From a virus: DNA of 28,882 nucleotides. The stretch is taken from positions 1 through 28,882 of IMG/VR virus record IMGVR_UViG_3300027743_000073. One strand, given 5' to 3'. The notes beneath the pieces are model-generated. The model did not search any database. It was given only the letters and a program-made list of their open reading frames with translations, and had not been told where the DNA came from. A program made the translations under genes and the position numbers. Positions 19,506 through 28,882 of this stretch are shown here, piece after piece. Position 1 is the first letter of the stretch. Each line of letters begins with the position of its first letter.

Positions 19506-20246
19506 ATGAGTTCATTTGCATACGCAGCATCGTCAAGCAGCCTGATGAACATCCTCGGTTCATCACCAACCCCTGCCGGGTACAGCGCGGGTGGATCAAC
19601 GCTTCCTGCCGTTGGCGGTGCTGTCGGCGGTGCAGCCGGCACAAGTTGGACAAGCGGCGAAGCACTGATGATGGGCGGTTCGATCATGTCGGTGTTCGGT
19701 GCTGTCAACAGCGCAATCGGTTCGTTCTACGCCGCCGACAGTCAGAAGACGCAACTCAAGATGCAAGCGCAGAACCAACGGTTTCAGGCGCAGATGTCAG
19801 CGATCAACGCTCGCGGTGCTGAGATGCAAGCGCAGCAGTCGCTCCTTGCCGGCGAACGGGCAATCGGTCAGTACACAATGGGTGCAGGTCAACGCCGCGC
19901 ATCCGCTACCGCGTCAATGGCAGCGAGAGGAATTCAGGGTGGTGTCGGCAGTGCGCGTGAGGTCACCGCAAGCATGGACTTGATCAAGGAGATTGACAAG
20001 TTGACCATCAGTTCTAACGCCGTACGTCAGGCCGAGGCAGCGCGAGCGCAGCGGATCAATTACATCAACCAGGGTGTAATCGCAGGTACAAGCGCGAACA
20101 ACCTCATGGCTACCGCCGGCACAATTAGCCCGTACTCCAGTTCGTTTAGCAGTCTGCTTGGTAGTGCCTCAAGTATCGGGTCAACGTGGGCTACACAGCG
20201 TCGTATGGATGAACTTGTTGCAGCGCAATCACAGCGCAGATTCTGA
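19506..20246 (+). CDS. Internal virion protein, T7 gp14-like
   Basis: The 246-residue product has a glycine/serine-rich N-terminus with a hydrophobic stretch (MMGGSIMSVFGAVNSAIGSF). A long glutamine- and alanine-rich helical part follows (QLKMQAQNQRFQAQMSAINA; GAEMQAQQSLLAGERAIGQY), then RRASATASMAARGIQGGVGS and a serine-rich end. This layout, with the conserved MAARGIxxGxGSxxEVxAS motif, is typical of the first internal (ejection) protein encoded after the nozzle gene. In T7 the counterpart enters the host outer membrane during infection. CAGGAG precedes the ATG at 19506. Confidence 0.78.
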   Translation: MSSFAYAASSSSLMNILGSSPTPAGYSAGGSTLPAVGGAVGGAAGTSWTSGEALMMGGSIMSVFGAVNSAIGSFYAADSQKTQLKMQAQNQRFQAQMSAINARGAEMQAQQSLLAGERAIGQYTMGAGQRRASATASMAARGIQGGVGSAREVTASMDLIKEIDKLTISSNAVRQAEAARAQRINYINQGVIAGTSANNLMATAGTISPYSSSFSSLLGSASSIGSTWATQRRMDELVAAQSQRRF

Positions 20247-20287
20247 TAAAAACCGCAAACCCGTCGAAATCAACGGGATTAAACACC

Positions 20288-22345
20288 ATGCCAACAGTCC
20301 CAACATCGTTTGTGCCACAAGCCGACATTTCATCACAAGCGGGTGTCGCACCGTTTGAGGCAACGCCCGGTCAGCCAGCACAGAACCTAGCAGCGGGTCA
20401 AGCGGTCGAACTTGGCAACGCATTGGTGCAAGCCGGCAATGTGGAGTACCGAATCGGCGCGATCATGCAGGACAACCTGAATGACGGCAACGCCAAACAG
20501 GCTTTGACGCAATGGCAGGCGCAAGCGCAAGACGTACTGCGCGGTCAGAACGGCTACTTCAACGCATACGGCAAAGATGCTGACACCAACTACCAGGCAA
20601 CGCAAGATGCCCTGTCATCGTCTGCAAACTCGGTGATGGACGGACTTGGCAATGACACGCAGAAGGCGATGTTCATGCAAGCAGCGTCTAGCCACATGAC
20701 TCAATACCGAGCGCAGATGCTCGACCACAAGAGCAAAGAGGCATTTCGATACGCTGCAAACGAGTCACAGGCATATGTAACGTCGTTAACTAGTGAAGCA
20801 ATAAACAATTCCGAATTTCGCGACCAAGTTGATCAAAAAGGCAATCCAATTGGCCCATTCAATGCCGCCGAAGGGGCAGCAATTGCCGAAACGCGAAGGC
20901 GAGCAGCAAGTATTGGCATCCCAGTTAACTCGCAGCAAATGCTTGAGTTGGAACGCGGGGTTAGAACTGCCATTACAGGCGGTGTTGTCAACCGACTAAT
21001 GCTCAAAGATGAATACCAGGCTGCGCTTGACTACGTTGTTGAACAGAAAGACAAAAAGTACATTGACGAGAACGCAGCGCAAAGCCTGTTGACATCGGTG
21101 TCAGCAAACCGCGACCGACAGATGGCAAGCCAAATTGAGGAATCTATCTCTTTATACGGAACGACTACCACTACGGCTGGCACATCCAACAATGAGTTGC
21201 CTGTAAAGGGTGGCGAATACGCCCTTGTCACTCGACCGGGCAAAGACGGCGCAACGCTTTTTGTTGGTGCGTCAATTACTGCCGAGGTTGGCACTCCTGT
21301 TGTCAGCCCATCAGACGGCATTGTCATTGGCAAGACCGGAAAAGAAACGGTAATCCGGATGAATGACGGGTCAGAAGTGTTCTTTGAAGGCGTTGACAAG
21401 TCGCAATTGTTTGAGGGTCAACGACTGAAACGCGGCGAAGCAATTGGCTCAATTGGAATTGATACCCCGGTGTCGTACCGAATCCTTCGTAATGGCGAAT
21501 CAATTGACTATCGTAGCGTCAATGACGTTAACCCAATCATAAACAGGGATGCCGCTCGACGGCCGCAAACAGAACAAGAGGCGTTGGCTATTGCTGGGCT
21601 GATTGATCGGCGCGAGATCAGGGACGTTGTCAAGCAGAAGATCAGTCAGCGTTGGGCGCAAGACCGCGCAATGGCAGCGCAAGAAAACCAACGCGTTCTT
21701 GAAACGGTCACGCGAATGCAAGTGGCAGATTCAAACGCAGCCATCCCGCCGGCATTGTTTGCCGCGCTTACTCCAGCCCAACAGTCTGATGCACTTGGAA
21801 TTCAGCGCAAGTCAAACGAAACTGGTGCTTTGCTTGAACTAGCAAAAGATCCAAGCAAGTTAACTCGCGAATATATATTTGAAAACTGGAAAAATTTTAC
21901 CCCTGAGACATGTATCAAACTTCTTGACAAGGTCAATAGCGGAAACTTGATTGCAGCAAAGGTTGATGCAGACATGGTCAACGCAGCACTTGCTGTTGGT
22001 GGGATAAAATTGTCAGATGCAGAAAACTTGCAAATGCGTGTCAACATTGAAAAGAAGATCTTTGAAAAGCAGTCAGACACAGGCGTCAAATTGGACGATA
22101 AGCAAAAGCAAGAGATCATTGACAGGGCAATTTATGACACCGTGGACACGGGATGGTGGGGTACAACGCTAAAGCCGGCCATGGCTCTTACACCGTCCGA
22201 ATTAGAAGGACGAATGAAAACGCTTACGTCTGCAAATCGAGCCGCTGTCATTGAACGGTTGCAACTTATTGACGGCATTCGGAATCCGACTGAAAGTCAG
22301 ATTAAAGAGAAGTGGAAAACAATGGGCAAGGCAGGAACTAAATAA
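20288..22345 (+). CDS. Internal virion protein with degenerate M23/LytM domain
   Basis: The 685-residue product lies where the second internal virion protein (T7 gp15-like) is expected. Residues about 100-300 are helical and glutamine-rich. Residues about 300-415 look like a LytM/M23 peptidase fold: FVGASITAEVGTPVVSPSDG, then ETVIRMNDGSEVFFEGVDKS, then EGQRLKRGEAIGSIG, then SYRILRNGESIDY. However, the zinc ligands of active M23 enzymes (first His and Asp, the YxHLS His, and HxH) are replaced by other residues, so the domain probably binds rather than cuts. The C-terminal 270 residues are helical, with KQEIIDRAIYDTVDTGWWG. The ribosome-binding site is weak. The stop overlaps the next ATG (TAATG). 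Confidence 0.78.
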   Translation: MPTVPTSFVPQADISSQAGVAPFEATPGQPAQNLAAGQAVELGNALVQAGNVEYRIGAIMQDNLNDGNAKQALTQWQAQAQDVLRGQNGYFNAYGKDADTNYQATQDALSSSANSVMDGLGNDTQKAMFMQAASSHMTQYRAQMLDHKSKEAFRYAANESQAYVTSLTSEAINNSEFRDQVDQKGNPIGPFNAAEGAAIAETRRRAASIGIPVNSQQMLELERGVRTAITGGVVNRLMLKDEYQAALDYVVEQKDKKYIDENAAQSLLTSVSANRDRQMASQIEESISLYGTTTTTAGTSNNELPVKGGEYALVTRPGKDGATLFVGASITAEVGTPVVSPSDGIVIGKTGKETVIRMNDGSEVFFEGVDKSQLFEGQRLKRGEAIGSIGIDTPVSYRILRNGESIDYRSVNDVNPIINRDAARRPQTEQEALAIAGLIDRREIRDVVKQKISQRWAQDRAMAAQENQRVLETVTRMQVADSNAAIPPALFAALTPAQQSDALGIQRKSNETGALLELAKDPSKLTREYIFENWKNFTPETCIKLLDKVNSGNLIAAKVDADMVNAALAVGGIKLSDAENLQMRVNIEKKIFEKQSDTGVKLDDKQKQEIIDRAIYDTVDTGWWGTTLKPAMALTPSELEGRMKTLTSANRAAVIERLQLIDGIRNPTESQIKEKWKTMGKAGTK

Positions 22346-25300
22346 TGGACACAGATATTACCGATCCAAGTTTCAAGTACGCCCCATCACAAAATCCCAT
22401 TGATCCATTGAACAGTTCCGGATCTGCCGCGTTGCCGAACACAATGGCGCAGCAGGTTGACTTTGTTTCGTCCGGCAGTGACTTTGCTGACAACATCAGA
22501 AAGCAAACGCGCCAACTTATTGACAATCAAAACAATGCCATGATGCTGTCGATGTCTAAGGCCGCAGCCGGCAACGCCGAAGAGGCAGCAGCAGCGCAGC
22601 GACTTGGATACGAGACTGGGGTTGGTGCTGACATTGCTTCACGCAACAAGCAATTGCTTGAGCAGCGTTTGGCTACAGACCGATTGGCACAACTTGACCT
22701 GTTTAAGCGCGACCCTGTGCTTGCCCGTATGTTGGCAAACAAGGACTTTGCGGCGGTAGCGCACGATGACCTGCCAAACCTCATGGAGTCTGGTGAGCAG
22801 ATCAATCCTGACTTGTCGTGGATTGAAGAGTTTCTGATTGGACGAGCAAGAGGGTACAAAGGAACCGAACTCGGACTTACTGGCATGGATATGTTGGCTG
22901 CAAAGGCAAGCGGCGTTCCAATTCCGGAATCGCTGCGAGCAAAGGCAGCGCAACAGTCAAAAGAATTGGCTGAACTTCGGGCAAGTGGTGGGTTTTTAGA
23001 AAGTTTCGGTGCGCTTGAAGGCAACATTGAGTCAACGATTCCTAAACAAGCAGAGATGGCGTTGTACGGCGCAGTAGCGGGTGGGTTGATACTTGGTGCG
23101 CCAACAGGTGGTATTGGCATGGTTCCGGGAATGGTTGCCGGTGCGGGAATGGGAGTGATGTCTGCCGGAGTCGTGCAGTCATTTCAAATTGAAGGCGGCA
23201 ACTTATTTGTTGAAATGCTTGATGATGGCATTCCTGAAGACACGGCTCTTGTTGCTGCACCAATTGGTGGAGCGATTATGGCTGCACTTGAAATACTTCC
23301 GCTTAAGTTTGTGACTGGCGAAGCAAAGAAGTTGATTAAGCGCGAGGTTGCAGGACAAGTCATTGACACACTGAAGCAAACGGGAATGCTTGATGTATTT
23401 AAACGATTCTTGCAGTCGTATGGAATTGGCGTTACAACCGAAGTAGGAACAGAACTTGCCCAAGATGCTGTTGGTACTTATGTCCAAGAGATGGCGATGT
23501 TGGCAACCGATCCACTGTACGAGGAAAAGTGGAAGTCTGAAAAAGGTCGCGCCGAACTAGCAAAGCAATTTGTAGACACATTTATAGAAGTTGGACAGGG
23601 AATGGCAATCATGGGTGCTTTCCTCCCCGGCGCAAACTTCATCGGTGATGCTCGCCGCGCCCGTAAGGCAAAGGCAACGCGCCAGTTCTTTAAGGACATT
23701 GACAAGAACGCTTCAGAATCGAAGTTGAAGGGTCGCAACCCGCGCTCATACCAAGAGTGGTTTGAAGAGAAGGCGCGTGGAACAGCCAATCACACCCTGT
23801 TCATTGACATTGAGAAATTGCGCGAGGCGATGGCTAAGAACAATGTATCTGCCCAGCAACTCGAAACCATCTTGCCAGGCGTGACCAAGGCGATTGCAGA
23901 TGCAAAAGGCATGAGCGGTATTGACTTTGCTTTCCCAACATCCGTGTACGCAGCCCGTCTGTCCGACATTGCGTTTGGTCAGGCATTGCAAGAACACATG
24001 CGATTTGACCCGAACGACATGTCAATTGCCGAGAACAACCAATACGTCAAAGAGCGTGAGCAGATTGTCGAGGAGATGAAGAAATCGGCAATGGAGTTGA
24101 TGAAGGCTGACGCTGCTATTGACCAAAGCGCACAGGCCGTAGCCGACAGCGTCACCGCTCAATTGGTTGCTACTAGCAGGTACACAGAGTCAGAATCGCG
24201 GTCAATGGCTTCTGTGGCATCGGCTGTTGCAACAGTTATGTCGGCTCGTTTCAACATGACTCCGCTTGATTGGCACAACAAGTATGGCTCAAAGGTAGTT
24301 GGCGAAGGACAGGCAGCACCAGCCGCACCACAACAAGTTGCCACAACCGCTCCAATAAATCAACGTCAAACAGTGACTCCGGAAAGCATTACAGAACTTT
24401 CCGAAACAACTGCTGCCGCGCAAATTGAAGTGACAAGCGCAATTGAATCAAATGCGTTAAACGAACGTGATGGCAAACGTGCAAATGAATCTCTTTTCAA
24501 AATGAGGTTTGCATTAAAAAATGGAAAAATTGCAGATATTGCAGTTCAAACATGGAGGGCCATAAATAGGAATTTGCCGCAATTATCAAAAATGATTGAT
24601 AAAGCAAACGAATTTCTTAAAAAGAATGGCGTTGAAATTGTTGATCCAACTGGACAAATTTATACGGACGGATGGGCTGAGGTAGAGGTTGTTTCATGGG
24701 AACCATACGAAGAAGGACAAGAAAGTCCTGACGAATACCGCGTTGTTAAAACAATGGAACCTATTGTCCGTCAAAACGGTCAAATTATTAAACGCGGTGA
24801 AGTAATAGTGCGCGACATTCGTCCTGAGTCTGCTATGTCTCCGGCTGAGATTGAAACAAAACAAAAAAAACAAGATGACATTAAACGCCGTTTAGAGGAG
24901 AAATTAGCCGCTACTAAATTAGCAGAACAAGTTTTACCCGCCACGCTTGAGCAAGCGGCAAAGGCAGACGCAAACGCAATAAATGAACAGGCTTCTCAAG
25001 AAAGCGATGACACCGTTGCCACTGCTGAATCGCAACCAAACATTCCAACAGCAATTGATGATGCAATATCTCTTGATTCTGTTGCCAAACTAGCAACTAG
25101 TCGTGCGTGGGAGCGTGGGCGCGATCTTAAAGTAGAGATGCAAAAAGAAGCCACCACACTTGCTGGTGGTTCCGGTGTCGATCTTCTTATAGATACTCCG
25201 CAAACTACTGAATATTTGACGCGTGTTGGTCTTCGTGATGCTTTGTACGCGCTGCGTCAAAACCCTAATTCAGTTGGTTGGTATGACGAGAAAACGCGCC

Positions 25301-28300
25301 AAGCACTCGCTGTAATGGCGTTGGTGCATCCGGAAATTTTGACAGACGAGAACGCTCGCTTTGCGTTTACATGGGCGTTGGCAGTTACGTCTAATGGAAT
25401 TAAGGTTGGCAAGAACTTTGAACTTGCCGAAATGGTTTATCGACGATACAAGAGTGACGGCAAGATGCCATCAGATTTGGCTGCTGGAACATCACAGGAA
25501 GCAATCAACAATTCACTTAGTTTGTTCAACACATTGCGAGATGCCTGGGGAATTGACAACCTACGTCGATTTGCTCAGACTGAATACACCATTCAAGAAC
25601 TGAAGTACATCGTTGCCGATACTGATTCGGGCGGCGAATACGCAAGCACGGTAGTCAAGGGTGCTGCCGTACTTGGCCCAAAGATTGGCAATGGCTTCTT
25701 TAGCAATCTATACGGCGACTTCCGAAGTCTAACTATGGATCGTTGGCTAGTTCGTACATGGGGTCGATGGACTGGCACATTGATTATGCCAATGCCAGCG
25801 CAAACACAGAATGCACGAACGCGATTACAAACGGTCATCACTGCGCTCACTCAAGACGAACGCGCTTCTATGGCTTCCATATTGCGTGAAGCAGTTCCAA
25901 AGCAAGCAGCGGTCATTGATGCTGTTGAGGCCGGCAGTGGCGTTGACTTCGATGCACTGTCTTCTGTGATTCAGAAGGCAAGTATGGACAAAGAAGTTCG
26001 CGCAAAGATGAATGAAACCTTTGCTGGGCAAGAAGTTCGCAAGGCAGGTAATGGACTCGCCAAATACCTTGACGGTCAGAAGGAAGCACCAGCCGGCCCG
26101 GGCGAGCGCGTTCGCATTCGCGGCATCTTTACAACGATTCTTCAGCAATTACAGCAATTGCCCGAATACGCAGAACTCACTATGGCAGACCTACAGGCTG
26201 CCCTGTGGTACGCAGAGAAGCGACTTTATGAGACTGCGAAAGAAGATATTACGATAGATGAGGAAAATATCGAAGGGTATGCTGATGATGAAGCACCTGA
26301 CTACGCCAACGCAGCAGCGGATGTTGCGCGGGTTGCTGGTGTTTCAAACGACAAGATTTCACAAACACTACAGCGAGAATCCAACAATGAGCGATCAAGA
26401 CAATCACGACTACAAGAGAAAAGTGGCTCTCCCGTTGAAGCCCGTAACACGGCAGCAACTAGAGGATTCTCTGACAATGAAAAACGGCAGTTCAATGGAG
26501 CCGCCGTCATTCGCAATGACCGGGCCAGTCGCGGCAATATTGCGGGATCACCCGACCCTTACACCCGAAGCAGCAGTAAGACAAATACAAAGCCTCGGCT
26601 GGTAAAACTAATTCGCGCTAGAGTTGTCTCGCTGTTTCAACCGCAAGGAAGATTACGAAACGCACTTGCAGCAGCCGGCGGGGAAAAGCGTCCATTTGAC
26701 ACTCCTAAATTTCACGAATTAGAGAAGTCTGAGAAATCGCCAATAGCGTTTCACCGACTGATTACAGAAAGCAAATCAAAGAGCGAGTTCGGCGCGTCTG
26801 TCTATGCGTATACCGTTGAGGAATACGCTGACATGCGTTTGTTTGTATCTGAAGATGCTTTAAGTGGATTTGCATTGAAGGGCGACGACATTGTTTCTGT
26901 GTTCTCAATGTCTGACGCAGCGGTTGGTCATGCCCTCATGCAAATGGCTGTGTCTGTAGGTGGACGCAGACTAGATGCATTTGATACGGTGCTTCCTTAC
27001 CTGTACGCGCCACATGGCTTTCGCGCTGTGGCAAGATTGCGATGGGATGAGGGGCGCAAGCCAGAAGGCTGGGACAAGAAGACGTTTGCCAAGTTCAACA
27101 ATGGCGAACCGGATGTGGTGTTTATGGTGTACGACCCGACCTATTTCGGGCAGTATTCCAACAAAGATGGCAAGGTTGCTAAATCAGAAGACGCGGCAGT
27201 TCGCGTTCAGAAAAAGGCAACGAGCAATATTGCCAATGGTGGCATCCTTGAACAGGCCATGCCATCCGGCAAGCCGCGTGCAACGATTGACCTCAGCACG
27301 TTTATTACTACGCTGAACACGGCTGCTGATCTATCGTCATACCTGCATGAGATGGCACATTTCTATATGGTGACATATATAAATATTGCCAACGAGCCTG
27401 GTGCGCCTCCTCAAATCACGGCTGACCTGCAAATCATATTTGACTGGCTTGGCATTAAAGACCTTGCGGCGTGGAATGCCATGACGTTTGAGGAGCAACG
27501 CAAGTATTGGGAGTCGTTTGCTTACAACCACGAAATCTATTTGTTTGAAGGCAAGTCACCGAGCGTTGAGATGCAGGGTGTGTTTGACCGATTCTCTGCT
27601 TGGCTACGAGCAATTTACAAGAATATTCGCGTTGATCTTAACGCCATTTACCGTGAGAAGTTTGGCGAAGACCTGCCGATGCTGACACCCGAGATTCGTG
27701 GGGTGATGGATCGCATGTTGGCAACTGAGAAGCAAATCAAATACGCGGAGTCTGTCAACAACATGACACCGTTGTTCTTGACTCAAGAGCAGTCCGGATA
27801 CGACGATGCACGGTGGGCTGCGTACCAGGCGATGGTGCAGGAAGCGCACGACCAGTCCGTGACTGACTTGACCAAGGCAAGTCTCCGTCAAATGGAGTGG
27901 CTGTCAAACGCCCGTACTCGACTGCTCAAGGAAATGCAGGCCAAGCACGACGACATCCGCGACAAGATGCGTAGCGACATTGCTGAGGAGGTTGCAACCG
28001 AGCCTGTGTACATGGCGATGTCAGTCCTCAAGACTGGCAAGGGTCGAGTGGCAAACGGCGAAATGGTGGTCTTCAGCGACAAGTACAAGTTGAACCTAGC
28101 GATTGTCAAGTCGATGATCCCTGCTGAGAACCTGTCTAAGTTGGGATATGGCAAGTTTGGAATGCTGTCAGAAGATGGCTTGCACCCCGACATGGTCGCC
28201 GAGATGTTTGGTTTCAAGAGCGGTGACGAGTTGGTTCTTGCGCTTCTTGCTGCCAAACCTGTCAAGGAAGAGGTTGACAGTAGGCTTGACGCTCGCATGC

Positions 28301-28882
28301 TTGCCGAGTACGGGGACATGAACACCCCTGCTGAGATAGAGGTGCAGGTACAGAAAGCATTGCACAATGAGGCTCGCGAGCGTTTCATTGGTGTTGAGGC
28401 TCGATTTGTTGCCAGTGCTACTCAGCCTGTCCGTGCGATCACCGATGCTGCGCGGTTGGCTGCTAACACGATTGTCAACGCACAGAAGATTGAGAACATC
28501 AGACCGAGCAATTACGCCGCCGCAGAGGCTCGTGCAGCACGAGATGCTGCCGATGCCTACAAGCAGCGTCAGACTCCTGAACAGGCTCGTAAGACCTCCT
28601 ACACCCGCTCCTACAACGAGCAGATCGCTGCTGGGGTCGATGAGGCAACTGCCGTTGCCGAAGCCACCAAGAAGGGCGACCAGGCTGCTACCGCTGCCAA
28701 GGATCGTCAGGATGCGTTTGCGGCAAAGTACGGGAACCGCGAGCCGGCACAGGTGGTCATTCGCGCCAAGCAGGCGCAGGTAGTTCAGAACCAGTTGGTC
28801 AAGGTTTCTACCGCTGCGCTTGAGGAAGTTGACAAGGCACTCAAGGACTTTAGGAAATTCTTTAAGGCTGACGAGAAGATTG
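22345..28882 (+). CDS. Giant virion/polyvalent protein with zincin domain, 3' end outside window
   Basis: One frame is open from the ATG at 22345 to the window edge, giving at least 2,179 residues. Residues about 239-324 hold glycine-rich hydrophobic segments (GAVAGGLILGAPTGGIGMVP; ALVAAPIGGAIMAALEI), as in ejected internal proteins that enter membranes. Around 960-1140 is a conserved phage domain with GNGFFSNLYGDF and TMDRWLVRTWGRWTGTL. Residues about 1486-1600 resemble an acetyltransferase-like domain (ALMQMAVSVGGRRLDAF, YAPHGFRAVARLRW). H1668-E-M-A-H1672 with E1723 (WESFAYNHEIYLFEGKSPS) is a gluzincin-type metallopeptidase. The rest is charged, alanine-rich helix. This build matches the polyvalent proteins delivered with phage DNA to act in the new host cell. 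Confidence 0.85.
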   Translation, partial: MDTDITDPSFKYAPSQNPIDPLNSSGSAALPNTMAQQVDFVSSGSDFADNIRKQTRQLIDNQNNAMMLSMSKAAAGNAEEAAAAQRLGYETGVGADIASRNKQLLEQRLATDRLAQLDLFKRDPVLARMLANKDFAAVAHDDLPNLMESGEQINPDLSWIEEFLIGRARGYKGTELGLTGMDMLAAKASGVPIPESLRAKAAQQSKELAELRASGGFLESFGALEGNIESTIPKQAEMALYGAVAGGLILGAPTGGIGMVPGMVAGAGMGVMSAGVVQSFQIEGGNLFVEMLDDGIPEDTALVAAPIGGAIMAALEILPLKFVTGEAKKLIKREVAGQVIDTLKQTGMLDVFKRFLQSYGIGVTTEVGTELAQDAVGTYVQEMAMLATDPLYEEKWKSEKGRAELAKQFVDTFIEVGQGMAIMGAFLPGANFIGDARRARKAKATRQFFKDIDKNASESKLKGRNPRSYQEWFEEKARGTANHTLFIDIEKLREAMAKNNVSAQQLETILPGVTKAIADAKGMSGIDFAFPTSVYAARLSDIAFGQALQEHMRFDPNDMSIAENNQYVKEREQIVEEMKKSAMELMKADAAIDQSAQAVADSVTAQLVATSRYTESESRSMASVASAVATVMSARFNMTPLDWHNKYGSKVVGEGQAAPAAPQQVATTAPINQRQTVTPESITELSETTAAAQIEVTSAIESNALNERDGKRANESLFKMRFALKNGKIADIAVQTWRAINRNLPQLSKMIDKANEFLKKNGVEIVDPTGQIYTDGWAEVEVVSWEPYEEGQESPDEYRVVKTMEPIVRQNGQIIKRGEVIVRDIRPESAMSPAEIETKQKKQDDIKRRLEEKLAATKLAEQVLPATLEQAAKADANAINEQASQESDDTVATAESQPNIPTAIDDAISLDSVAKLATSRAWERGRDLKVEMQKEATTLAGGSGVDLLIDTPQTTEYLTRVGLRDALYALRQNPNSVGWYDEKTRQALAVMALVHPEILTDENARFAFTWALAVTSNGIKVGKNFELAEMVYRRYKSDGKMPSDLAAGTSQEAINNSLSLFNTLRDAWGIDNLRRFAQTEYTIQELKYIVADTDSGGEYASTVVKGAAVLGPKIGNGFFSNLYGDFRSLTMDRWLVRTWGRWTGTLIMPMPAQTQNARTRLQTVITALTQDERASMASILREAVPKQAAVIDAVEAGSGVDFDALSSVIQKASMDKEVRAKMNETFAGQEVRKAGNGLAKYLDGQKEAPAGPGERVRIRGIFTTILQQLQQLPEYAELTMADLQAALWYAEKRLYETAKEDITIDEENIEGYADDEAPDYANAAADVARVAGVSNDKISQTLQRESNNERSRQSRLQEKSGSPVEARNTAATRGFSDNEKRQFNGAAVIRNDRASRGNIAGSPDPYTRSSSKTNTKPRLVKLIRARVVSLFQPQGRLRNALAAAGGEKRPFDTPKFHELEKSEKSPIAFHRLITESKSKSEFGASVYAYTVEEYADMRLFVSEDALSGFALKGDDIVSVFSMSDAAVGHALMQMAVSVGGRRLDAFDTVLPYLYAPHGFRAVARLRWDEGRKPEGWDKKTFAKFNNGEPDVVFMVYDPTYFGQYSNKDGKVAKSEDAAVRVQKKATSNIANGGILEQAMPSGKPRATIDLSTFITTLNTAADLSSYLHEMAHFYMVTYINIANEPGAPPQITADLQIIFDWLGIKDLAAWNAMTFEEQRKYWESFAYNHEIYLFEGKSPSVEMQGVFDRFSAWLRAIYKNIRVDLNAIYREKFGEDLPMLTPEIRGVMDRMLATEKQIKYAESVNNMTPLFLTQEQSGYDDARWAAYQAMVQEAHDQSVTDLTKASLRQMEWLSNARTRLLKEMQAKHDDIRDKMRSDIAEEVATEPVYMAMSVLKTGKGRVANGEMVVFSDKYKLNLAIVKSMIPAENLSKLGYGKFGMLSEDGLHPDMVAEMFGFKSGDELVLALLAAKPVKEEVDSRLDARMLAEYGDMNTPAEIEVQVQKALHNEARERFIGVEARFVASATQPVRAITDAARLAANTIVNAQKIENIRPSNYAAAEARAARDAADAYKQRQTPEQARKTSYTRSYNEQIAAGVDEATAVAEATKKGDQAATAAKDRQDAFAAKYGNREPAQVVIRAKQAQVVQNQLVKVSTAALEEVDKALKDFRKFFKADEKI
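26387..26605 (+). CDS. Possible nested 72-residue gene inside the giant gene
   Basis: In another frame of the giant gene, an ATG at 26387 opens a 72-residue protein: MSDQDNHDYKRKVALPLKPV, TRQQLEDSLTMKNGSSMEPP, SFAMTGPVAAILRDHPTLTP, EAAVRQIQSLGW. It reads like a genuine soluble protein with a final helix. The giant protein over the same bases is a low-complexity serine/arginine/asparagine-rich linker (SNNERSRQSRLQEKSGSPVE). This contrast suggests selection on the nested frame. No good ribosome-binding site is seen. The alternative is chance, or an ancestral frame replaced by the linker. Confidence 0.35.
   Translation: MSDQDNHDYKRKVALPLKPVTRQQLEDSLTMKNGSSMEPPSFAMTGPVAAILRDHPTLTPEAAVRQIQSLGW

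Noticed and set aside
20260-20277. Hairpin CCCGT...ACGGG between two internal virion protein genes as a terminator
   Set aside because: Only 5 bp of stem with an 8-base loop and no T-tract; too weak to call.
25361-25603. 80-codon open frame nested in the giant gene
   Set aside because: The main frame here encodes a conserved, well-patterned domain, and the alternative product looks random, so it is a shadow frame.
22345-28882. Diversity-generating retroelement as in BPP-1
   Set aside because: Although the head genes resemble BPP-1, no reverse transcriptase, template/variable repeat pair or C-type lectin target is in the window.
1-28882. CRISPR array
   Set aside because: No regularly spaced direct repeats of suitable length occur; the repeats found are pairs at promoters or gene ends.

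Overview
The window is a block of a tailed double-stranded DNA phage genome, or an integrated or metagenomic copy of one. The virion genes form the podovirus module known from Salmonella epsilon15 and Bordetella BPP-1: Sf6-type small terminase, large terminase, connector-type portal, Bbp19-like protein, scaffold, GP7-type major capsid protein, Bbp16-type cement protein, tail tubular A/B-like proteins and T7-like internal virion proteins. No integrase, RNA polymerase, lysis gene, tRNA or CRISPR array is visible. The host cannot be named. Frequent GTG/TTG starts and two probable leaderless promoters would suit an actinobacterial or other high-leaderless host, but that is inference.

Positions 1-4493 are a leftward early operon. 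From its promoter near 4551-4579 it reads through eleven small genes joined by ATGA, GTGA or TAATG overlaps, then a RusA resolvase. A secondary promoter drives an ERF single-strand annealing protein and a Gp157 homologue cut by the window edge. The small genes include a winged-helix protein, a 54-residue helix-turn-helix protein, a possible CsrA-like protein and two neighbours sharing a C-terminal module.

Positions 4494-6396 are a divergent control region with little protein coding. Two back-to-back promoters have inverted -35 boxes. The rightward one faces about 420 nt dense in perfect hairpins. An HNH endonuclease gene follows (5071-5751), then about 500 nt of further strong RNA structure. 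I regard these structured segments as candidate large phage non-coding RNAs, and this is the part of the window most likely to hold something undescribed.

Positions 6397-9073 are a rightward accessory block. It starts at a promoter whose predicted transcript begins on the ATG, and contains a tandem duplicated gene pair, a 33-residue membrane miniprotein, two DNA-binding proteins and the small terminase. Positions 9073-22345 are the packaging, head and tail genes. A bipartite sequence element recurs at the ends of the terminase and portal genes, and a strong intrinsic terminator separates head from tail genes. From 22345 to the window end runs one open frame of at least 2,179 codons. It encodes a giant virion/polyvalent protein with membrane segments, an acetyltransferase-like domain and an HExxH zincin, and a plausible 72-residue gene is nested in another frame.
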